Shown: positions 6,105 through 11,581 of the stretch, one piece after another
Numbering within the stretch: position 1 is the first letter of the stretch
How the letters are laid out: every line of letters starts with the position of its first letter
NCBI GenBank assembly: GCA_021775835.1
Contig: JAJFHC010000002.1
Span: forward strand, 1-11,581
Reading direction: 5' to 3'
From: Hyphomicrobiales bacterium
GTDB lineage: Bacteria; Pseudomonadota; Alphaproteobacteria; Rhizobiales; JAJFHC01
DNA: 11,581 nt
The notes under the pieces: generated by a model
What the model saw: the letters and a program-made list of their open reading frames with translations, nothing else
Database searches by the model: none
What the model was told of the DNA's origin: nothing
Program-made: the position numbers and the translations under genes

Positions 6105-7226
6105 ATGAAGATCACACGGATATCCGTCTACCGAACCGAACTGCCTTACGTTGGTGGCGAATATCGGTGGGGGGCGGGCAATGTTATATCGATTGCGCAA
6201 TCCACGATCGTCACGATCGACACCGATGCCGGAATTTCCGGTTGTGGTGAGTTCTGCCCCTGTGGCGAGAACTACATGATTGCCCACAGCGAGGGCGTCG
6301 AAGCGGCCGCCAGGCTCCTCGCACCGGTTCTTCTCGGACAGGACCCTCGCCAACTGTCCCGGATCGAACGGTTGATGGACAAGACGGTGGACGGCCACGG
6401 ATATTCCAAGGCACCGTTCGACGCTGCCTGCTGGGATATCCTGGGCAAGGCGTCAGTCCTGCCCGTCCACACGTTGATGGGCGGCAAACTGATCGACGGT
6501 TGCCCGATGTACCGGGTGGTCCCGCAGAAACCAAGAGCAGAAGCCGCAAAGGAAATGGGGGCTCACCGCAAGGCCGGTTACCGCCAGTTCCAGATCAAGG
6601 TCGGCAATGACTGGAAAGCCGACGTCGAGAGCATCAAGGCCGCCGCATCCCTTTTACAGGAAGGCGAATCTGCTTTCGCCGACGCCAACCGAGGTTGGAC
6701 CGTCAACGATGCGGTCAAGGTGGTTCACGCCGTTCGCGACACCGGCATCATGATCGAACAGCCGTGCCGAACCTACGAGCAATGCCTCCACGTGCGGGCC
6801 CGCACCGACCTTCCCATGAAACTCGACGAGGTCGTCACCGAACTGGCGGTCGCGGAACGCATCGTGGCCGACCGGGCGGCAGAGGTCGTGTGCCTCAAGA
6901 TTTCCAACCTGGGAGGATTGTCCAAGGCACGGCGAGTTCGAGACTATCTTGTTGCCCACGGGCTCTCGGTAGTCTCAGAAGATACCTGGGGTGGTGAGAT
7001 CACAACGGCCGCGCTGTCCCACCTGGCGGCATCGACACCGCCGGAGTTTCTCTACAACACGTCCGATCTGCACAATTACAATACCGCCCATACAGGGCAC
7101 CCCGGGCCTCGGACCGACGACGGAAAGTTGTTCGCCCCCGATACGCCCGGGTTAGGGGTGGAGCCGGACTTCGACAGTCTTGGGGACCCTGTTGCTGTCT
7201 ATGAAATGTTGTCGGAAACAATCTGA
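6105..7226 (+). CDS. Enolase-superfamily enzyme, HpbD / cis-3-hydroxyproline-dehydratase-like
   Basis: A 373-residue mandelate racemase/muconate lactonizing-type protein of typical length, with capping domain (1-125) and TIM-barrel domain (126-345). Putative Mg ligands are D193 (ADANRGW), E218 (MIEQPC) and D241 (KLDEVV). The two lysine bases are K165 (QFQIKVG) and K265 (CLKISNLGG), followed by EDTWGGE. Two lysines on opposite barrel faces allow 1,1-proton transfer. Q-I-K in place of K-x-K, and the TWGGE segment, recall 4-hydroxyproline-betaine 2-epimerase HpbD and cis-3-hydroxy-L-proline dehydratases. The Cys-rich loop ECPC-like FCPCGENY (50-57) belongs to the 20s/50s-type specificity loops. 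CGGAGAA precedes the ATG at about 7 nt. Position right after a demethylating flavoprotein supports epimerisation or dehydration of a proline-type betaine or its demethylated product. The exact substrate is unknown. Confidence 0.88.
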   Translation: MKITRISVYRTELPYVGGEYRWGAGNVISIAQSTIVTIDTDAGISGCGEFCPCGENYMIAHSEGVEAAARLLAPVLLGQDPRQLSRIERLMDKTVDGHGYSKAPFDAACWDILGKASVLPVHTLMGGKLIDGCPMYRVVPQKPRAEAAKEMGAHRKAGYRQFQIKVGNDWKADVESIKAAASLLQEGESAFADANRGWTVNDAVKVVHAVRDTGIMIEQPCRTYEQCLHVRARTDLPMKLDEVVTELAVAERIVADRAAEVVCLKISNLGGLSKARRVRDYLVAHGLSVVSEDTWGGEITTAALSHLAASTPPEFLYNTSDLHNYNTAHTGHPGPRTDDGKLFAPDTPGLGVEPDFDSLGDPVAVYEMLSETI

Positions 7227-7243
7227 TCGGATATCCAGTCCGG

Positions 7244-7723
7244 ATGGACGAGATCACCACACGATTTGCACGCATCGGCGACGAAACCATCCTGGCCGCC
7301 ATGATCGATGCAATGGACCGCTATTACGGCGATCCCGAGAAACCGCAAGGCGAAACCAGCAATGCTGTCGCCGGTTGGCTGCAAGGAGACGTCAGCGGCA
7401 CACGGTTTGCACTCGCATTAGTTGGAGATGAGCCGGTGGGCTTCGCCTCCGTCGCGGCGGTTTATCCGGGCACGGGCTTGAAGGGCATGCTGTTCCTCAA
7501 AGATGTATTCGTCGCCGAAGAATGGCGTAGTCGGCGGGTCGGGGAACAGATCATGAAGTTTCTGGCTCAATTTTGCCGGCAGCATCGGATTGAGCGGATC
7601 GACTGGACAACGGAGACCGATCAGGCACAACGTTTCTACGAACGGCTGGGCGCCGAAACCCGCCCACAAAAGCGGTCTATGCGGCTCGCTGGCGCAGCGC
7701 TAGCCAATCTCGCAAGCGACTAA
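7244..7723 (+). CDS. GNAT-family N-acetyltransferase
   Basis: A 159-residue GNAT-fold protein. The core strand and acetyl-CoA loop lie at about 84-112 (FLKDVFVAEEWRSRRVGEQI), where R97-R98-V99-G100-E101-Q102 fits the R/Q-x-x-G-x-G/A motif except at the last position. A C-terminal AQRFYERLGAE (128-138) is the usual motif-B tyrosine helix. The N-terminus has acidic and aromatic residues (AMDRYYGDPEKP) that may shape the acceptor site. It starts 17 nt after the enolase-superfamily gene, probably last in the operon, and converges on the M20 gene with a 9-nt gap. The acceptor substrate cannot be inferred; acetylation of a pathway amine or a detoxification role are equally possible. Confidence 0.85.
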   Translation: MDEITTRFARIGDETILAAMIDAMDRYYGDPEKPQGETSNAVAGWLQGDVSGTRFALALVGDEPVGFASVAAVYPGTGLKGMLFLKDVFVAEEWRSRRVGEQIMKFLAQFCRQHRIERIDWTTETDQAQRFYERLGAETRPQKRSMRLAGAALANLASD

Positions 7724-7732
7724 TTTCCGCCG

Positions 7733-9148
7733 TCAGTGCTTTCCAGGCAACTCTTTGTCTCCAAGATCCCAATAGAGACCGGTCATGACCTGCAGTCCGG
7801 AACGGACGATGGGCATCAGCAAATGTTCATCCGGTGCGTGCTGCGAGCACCCGGCATAGGAATGTGGCAGCCATATCGCAGGAAGCCCCAGGAGGTCCGT
7901 GAACAGATCATTGCAGATTGATCCGCCCATGCTGGGAATGACGGCCGGTGTCTCGTTGGTCGTCCGTGTCACTGAAGCCAGTACGTCAAGCACCCAGGGG
8001 TCATCCGGCTCGGTACGTGACGCTCCGAAGCCCGCCGCATTCTCCGCCGGTGGTTGCCGGATTTCGACCATGCCAAAGCCATTGGCGTCAAGATGCCTGC
8101 GCAATGCCGGCAATATTTCCTGCGCATCGGTTCCGGCGAAATAACGTAACTGGCAGTGGGCTCTTGCCGAAGGCGAAATCGCGTTGACCGGGTTGTCCGG
8201 GTTGCCCGACGTCATGGCGAGGACCGCAAAACTGTTCCAGCCATAGACTTTCTCCGCGGGCGTCAAACCCGGTTCGCCCCAGTTCGGATCGATATCGGGT
8301 GCCTCCGGCCCGGCCCTTATCTCCAGGCCGTTAAGGGCAGCCTTTACAGCGTCGCTGGTCTTTGGCGGCAACCAGGCATCGACCAGTATCTGACCCGTTG
8401 GTCCGACTATGGTGGCGATCGCATGGGCCAGTATCGTTGCCGGGTCGGCGATGAGCCCACCCCAGTTCCCTGAGTGATGGGCGCCGTCACGCAACGCCAC
8501 GGCCAGGTCGAAGTTCTCAGCGCCCCGCGCGCCCAGCGATACGGTCACCCGGTCCGGATCAGCGCGGGGGCCGTCGGATGCAATAAAGACGTCGGCCGCG
8601 AAATCGCATCGATTGGACTCAATCACCTCGCGCAGCCCAAGGGATCCGTTCTCTTCGCCCATCTCAATCAGAAACTTTGCGTTGAACCCGAGATTGCCGC
8701 GTTCCTCGAGAACACAATTCAGCGCCGCCAGATTGATGGTGTGCTGTCCCTTGTTGTCGGCAGTACCCCGGCCATAGAGGCGATCACCTTCGCGGGCAAG
8801 GGTCCAGGCACCCGCTCCTTTGCTCCATCGGTCTTCAAGCCCCAGGATAACATCACCATGGCCATATCCCAGGACAGTCAGTGCATCGGGATCTTCGACA
8901 CGGCTTGCCAGGAGAACAGGACACCCAGGCGCAATCGGATTGGGATAGACCTTGCAGTCGAACCCCATTTTCCGAAACAAGGGAACCATCTCCTCATCTA
9001 GATATCGCGCCAGGTCGACGGGCGCCTCCGGCTTCTGGCTTTCCGTTCTGAAGGCAACCCGCCGGCCCAAATCAGCCTCGAACCCGCCCTCGTCCAGATA
9101 GCGTGTGGCCCGGGCGATGGCCCCCGTGCGACTGCCATTTTCTCCCAT
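7733..9148 (-). CDS. M20-family metallopeptidase (dipeptidase/aminoacylase type)
   Basis: A 471-residue zinc-dependent hydrolase with the full M20 signature: H97-x-D99 (GYGHGDV), the bridging D131 (YGRGTADNKGQH), catalytic E165 and ligand E166 (EMGEENGS), D192 (ASDGPR), and a late ligand H437 (SQHAPDEH). An inserted dimerisation (lid) domain spans about 205-360. Length fits the carnosinase/dipeptidase-like branch (around 450-480) rather than shorter aminoacylases. No signal peptide is visible, so it should be cytoplasmic. The start at 9148 is well supported: AGGGAG (9158-9163) lies 9 nt upstream. A candidate promoter, TTGACT (9213-9218) and CGTACT (9190-9195), has a 17-bp spacer on the minus strand. 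It is transcribed towards the GNAT gene and away from the EamA transporter. It probably hydrolyses a dipeptide or N-acyl amino acid; any link to the betaine genes is only positional. Confidence 0.9.
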   Translation of the reverse strand: MGENGSRTGAIARATRYLDEGGFEADLGRRVAFRTESQKPEAPVDLARYLDEEMVPLFRKMGFDCKVYPNPIAPGCPVLLASRVEDPDALTVLGYGHGDVILGLEDRWSKGAGAWTLAREGDRLYGRGTADNKGQHTINLAALNCVLEERGNLGFNAKFLIEMGEENGSLGLREVIESNRCDFAADVFIASDGPRADPDRVTVSLGARGAENFDLAVALRDGAHHSGNWGGLIADPATILAHAIATIVGPTGQILVDAWLPPKTSDAVKAALNGLEIRAGPEAPDIDPNWGEPGLTPAEKVYGWNSFAVLAMTSGNPDNPVNAISPSARAHCQLRYFAGTDAQEILPALRRHLDANGFGMVEIRQPPAENAAGFGASRTEPDDPWVLDVLASVTRTTNETPAVIPSMGGSICNDLFTDLLGLPAIWLPHSYAGCSQHAPDEHLLMPIVRSGLQVMTGLYWDLGDKELPGKH

Positions 9149-9308
9149 GACTGGTAGCTCCCTGCAGATGAAATGTTGGGCTTTCAGACAGTACGTCCCA
9201 ATGATGAGAGCCAGTCAATCAAAGGATGCTGCCGCGGCAACAATTGTGATACTTCTTCACAGTCAGACCTCCCCGGCGCTTGCGTCATATCCCGAAAGCC
9301 CAGAACAC
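9149..9308. other. Divergent intergenic region between M20 peptidase and EamA transporter
   Basis: It holds the M20 ribosome binding site (9158-9163) and a weak minus-strand promoter candidate (-35 TTGACT 9213-9218, -10 CGTACT 9190-9195). The transporter frame remains open through here, but third-codon positions lose the strong G/C preference seen after 9309, so I treat it as untranslated. No convincing plus-strand promoter or operator was seen. Confidence 0.5.
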
Positions 9309-10235
9309 GTGCCGTCTTCCCCGTCATCGACCGTGTTTTCCGAACGGCGCAACGACCCGGTCGCAGGCGCATTGTGGATGCTGGCCTCTTGCGCCCTTAT
9401 TGCGGGCATCGGCGCTATCGGGCGTTACGCCGCCACATCGGGAATGCCTCCCCTTCAGATCGTCTTTCTGAGAGTGGCCTTCGCGTTTCTGACGATGCTG
9501 CCGCTGTTTGCCCTGCGCGGTAGGGAACTTGTCCGCACGGAGCAGATCAAGACCTATCTCATCCGCGTTTCCATTGGCCTGTGCGCCATGTACCTGATGT
9601 TCATCGCGTTATCTTATTCACCGCTTGGCGAAGTCACAGCCATCAGTTTTCTAGCCCCGTTGTTCGCAACAGTGTTCGCGGTGGTCCTGTTGGGTGAAGT
9701 TGTCAGGATGCGCCGTTGGGCGGCAACGATTGTCGGCTTCATTGGCGCCATGGTCATCATACGCCCGGGCATGATCGAAATTACCACCGGTGTCTGGCTC
9801 TCAATCGGTGCCGCCGTGGGTATCGGCATGACCACCATGTTCATCAAGCGGCTCACGGGAGGTGACGATGCAACGAAGGTTGTGTTCATCTCGACCGCCT
9901 TGATGACGCCGGTCACCCTGATCCCGGCCCTGTTTGTGTGGGAGTGGCCGGAGCCTGAACTCTGGTTCTATCTTGCCCTGTTTGGACCTGTCGCCACATT
10001 TGGCCACGTGGCTCTCGCCCGCGCGTTTTCCGCGGCCGACGCCTCGGTTGTTATGAGCTTCGATTTTGCCCGGATGCCGTTTGCCGTGCTGCTGGGCTTC
10101 ATGCTCTTTGGCGAAGTGGTGGATGTATGGACGTGGGTCGGTGCCGGAATCATCTTCTCAGCCGGTCTCTATATCGCCAGGCGCGAAATGACCTTGAAGA
10201 AACCGCCTCCGGCTCCCGAGAACCTGCCTGGGTAA
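9309..10235 (+). CDS. EamA/DMT-superfamily transporter
   Basis: A roughly 308-residue inner-membrane protein with about ten hydrophobic segments arranged as two EamA repeats. Typical signatures are the first-repeat end (SPLGEVTAISFLAPLFATVF then VVLLGEVVRMRRW) and the second (LARAFSAADASVVMSFDFAR then GEVVDVWTWVGAGIIF). Such proteins export or import small metabolites, often amino acids or amines. The frame is open from 9105, but ATG 9201 or 9204 would add a stretch with poor G/C bias at codon position 3 and no ribosome binding site. GTG 9309, with GAAAG (9294-9298) 10 nt upstream, gives a normal short cytoplasmic N-terminus, so I prefer it; the start is uncertain. It is divergent from the M20 gene, and 110 nt before the next enolase-superfamily gene. 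The substrate is unknown. Confidence 0.88.
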   Translation: MPSSPSSTVFSERRNDPVAGALWMLASCALIAGIGAIGRYAATSGMPPLQIVFLRVAFAFLTMLPLFALRGRELVRTEQIKTYLIRVSIGLCAMYLMFIALSYSPLGEVTAISFLAPLFATVFAVVLLGEVVRMRRWAATIVGFIGAMVIIRPGMIEITTGVWLSIGAAVGIGMTTMFIKRLTGGDDATKVVFISTALMTPVTLIPALFVWEWPEPELWFYLALFGPVATFGHVALARAFSAADASVVMSFDFARMPFAVLLGFMLFGEVVDVWTWVGAGIIFSAGLYIARREMTLKKPPPAPENLPG

Positions 10236-10345
10236 TTCAAAGGCCAGTTCTGCTTTCCGAAAAACAACAAACCTGGCAGATACCGGGTTGTGCCCCGATC
10301 GGTTTTTGACGACTATCGCTCAACGACCACACACGGATACCTCCC
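10236..10345 (+). other. Intergenic spacer with a weak terminator-like stretch
   Basis: Between the transporter and the second enolase-superfamily gene. An imperfect stem, AACCTGG (10269-10275) with CCGGGTT (10282-10288), is followed by CCGATCGG and a TTTTT run near 10301-10306, which could be a weak terminator for the transporter. TTGACG just after the T-run resembles a -35 box but has no good -10 at 17 bp (ACACAC). The ATG at 10346 lacks a strong ribosome binding site (CGGAT about 10 nt upstream). Confidence 0.3.
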
Positions 10346-11449
10346 ATGAAAATCAAGTCGATCGAAACATTCGCCAACGAGTTTGTCGGTTTTGTCCGCG
10401 TGACATCCGATGACGGATCACAGGGTTGGGGTCAGGTGTCCACGTACAATTCCGATATATCCGCGACGGTCCTGCACCGCCAGGTTGCCTCCTGGGCCCT
10501 GGGCGAAAACGCTTATGATATTGACCATCTGATGGACGTTGTCCCCGAACGTGAGCACAAGTTTCCCGGCTCTTACCTGCGCCGCGCCATGGGTGGTCTC
10601 GACACCGCGCTGTGGGATCTCCGGGGTAAGGTTGAAGGCAAGAGCGTCTGTGAACTTCTGGGAGGGACGCCCGGGACAATCAGAGCCTATGCCTCCTCCA
10701 TGAAACGCGATATCTCGGCGACCGACGAAGCCGACCGCCTTGTCAGGTTGCGCGACAGGTTCGGCTTCGACGCTTTCAAATGGCGGGTCGCCGCAGAATG
10801 TGGTCACGATATCGACGAATGGCCTGGACGCACGGAGGAAATCGTACCAACAGTATCAAAAGCCTTGGGCGACGACGTAGCGAAACTGGTTGACGGCAAC
10901 AGCGGCTTCTCGCCGAAACGCGCCATCGAAGTCGGCCGTCTGCTCGAAGACAATGGTATCGGTCATTTCGAGGAGCCCTGCCCCTATTGGGAGTTGGAGC
11001 AGACCAAACAGGTAACCGATGCGCTCTCCATCGACGTGACCGGCGGTGAACAGGACTGTGATCTGACGGTCTGGCGACGCATGATTGAGATGCGGGCGGT
11101 CGACATAATCCAGCCCGACGTTTGTTATATCGGTGGCATCAACAGGTTGATGCGGGTGGCGAAAATGGCTGAAGAAGCCGGCCTGCCCTGCACGCCTCAC
11201 TGCGCCAACCATTCTCTCGTAACGCTTTTCACCATGCACGTGCTGCGGGCCATCCCAAATGCGGGCAAGTATCTGGAATTCTCAATCGAAGGGCCGGACT
11301 ACTATCCCTGGCAGGAAGGCCTTTACGTCAAGTCGCCCTACGACATCGTCGACGGCAAGGCCACCGTCACAGGTGAACCGGGTTGGGGCGTCGAGATTAG
11401 CCCTGAATGGCTGGCGAAATCCGAGTATGCTATCAGCGACCTGGAGTGA
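10346..11449 (+). CDS. Enolase-superfamily protein, mandelate-racemase subgroup (probable dehydratase or racemase)
   Basis: A 367-residue protein with a capping domain (about 1-115) and TIM barrel. Putative metal ligands are D183 (LVDGNSGFS), E209 (HFEEPCP) and E235 (TGGEQD). K145-x-R147 (FKWRVA) on the second strand and the H285/D258 dyad (TPHCANHS, IIQPDVCYIGG) mark the mandelate-racemase subgroup, which uses His-Asp as general base and mostly dehydrates acid sugars or racemises hydroxy acids. This differs from the first enolase-superfamily protein in the window, which uses two lysines. The C-terminus (EFSIEGPDYYPWQEGL) closes the active site. The gene is separated from the transporter by 110 nt and converges on the partial minus-strand reading frame. 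No specific substrate is recognisable. Confidence 0.88.
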   Translation: MKIKSIETFANEFVGFVRVTSDDGSQGWGQVSTYNSDISATVLHRQVASWALGENAYDIDHLMDVVPEREHKFPGSYLRRAMGGLDTALWDLRGKVEGKSVCELLGGTPGTIRAYASSMKRDISATDEADRLVRLRDRFGFDAFKWRVAAECGHDIDEWPGRTEEIVPTVSKALGDDVAKLVDGNSGFSPKRAIEVGRLLEDNGIGHFEEPCPYWELEQTKQVTDALSIDVTGGEQDCDLTVWRRMIEMRAVDIIQPDVCYIGGINRLMRVAKMAEEAGLPCTPHCANHSLVTLFTMHVLRAIPNAGKYLEFSIEGPDYYPWQEGLYVKSPYDIVDGKATVTGEPGWGVEISPEWLAKSEYAISDLE

Positions 11450-11473
11450 TCTCGATTTCAAACGACGTATTGA

Positions 11474-11581
11474 TCACGCACCGAGGCCTCCGGCATCCGG
11501 CCCCCAGGTATCGGTCAGACAAGAACCTAGTGGAAAGGGATCGCTGGGATCGAGACCGAATTGGGACATGCCATAGATCCA
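11474..11581 (-). CDS. Possible C-terminal end of an unidentified protein (partial)
   Basis: The minus strand is open from the right edge to a TGA at 11474-11476, giving 35 residues, including WIYGMSQFGLD, then PSDPFPLGS and TDTWGPDAGGLGA at the end. Composition (Gly, Pro, Asp, Trp rich) and fairly G/C-biased third positions look coding, and a convergent gene here would be normal 24 nt beyond the stop at 11449. I do not recognise the family. The short length means it could be a chance open frame. Confidence 0.45.
   Translation of the reverse strand, partial: WIYGMSQFGLDPSDPFPLGSCLTDTWGPDAGGLGA

Noticed and set aside
7724..7732. Bidirectional terminator between the convergent GNAT and M20 genes
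   Set aside because: Only 9 nt separate the stop codons, and no stem-loop with a T-run was found there.
9105..9308. N-terminal extension of the EamA transporter
   Set aside because: It overlaps the divergent M20 gene start and has poor third-position G/C bias; GTG 9309 fits codon use and family length better.

Overview
The window looks like an accessory catabolic region from a fairly GC-rich alphaproteobacterium, probably marine or plant-associated (Rhodospirillales or Rhodobacterales type). This rests on codon usage, on an intergenic repeat of the GGCGAAAGCC type common in such genomes, and on a gene set typical of methylated-amine and betaine catabolism. No rRNA, tRNA, CRISPR array, insertion sequence or phage gene was seen.

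Layout: (a) 1-175, minus strand: start of a crotonase-family (CaiD-like) enoyl-CoA hydratase that runs off the left edge. (b) 176-470: intergenic, with a REPIN-like pair of inverted stem-loops at 340-436. (c) 471-2945, minus strand: a Rieske non-heme iron oxygenase of the quaternary-amine type, followed by an M24-fold metalloenzyme whose metal ligands match the spacing of the DMSP lyase DddP. (d) 2946-3020: a short divergent control region with a 22-bp near-perfect palindrome. (e) 3021-7723, plus strand: XRE-cupin regulator, 805-residue dimethylglycine/sarcosine-dehydrogenase-like flavoprotein with a GcvT half, an enolase-superfamily enzyme resembling hydroxyproline-betaine epimerase / 3-hydroxyproline dehydratase, and a GNAT acetyltransferase, tightly spaced. 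(f) 7733-9148, minus strand: M20 metallopeptidase, convergent with the GNAT gene. (g) 9309-10235, plus strand: EamA/DMT transporter. (h) 10346-11449, plus strand: a second enolase-superfamily protein, of the mandelate-racemase subgroup. (i) 11474-11581, minus strand: possible C-terminus of an unidentified protein.

Working model (inference): an N-methylated, betaine-like compound loses its first methyl through the Rieske oxygenase. The flavoprotein removes further N-methyl groups to tetrahydrofolate, and the first enolase-superfamily enzyme epimerises or dehydrates the carbon skeleton. The XRE-cupin protein controls both divergent arms from the palindrome. The DddP-like protein is the least expected member and could give a lyase step on a betaine or sulfonium substrate. 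The M20 hydrolase, EamA transporter and second enolase-superfamily enzyme may form a loosely connected second module. No Rieske reductase and no betaine uptake system lie inside the window.
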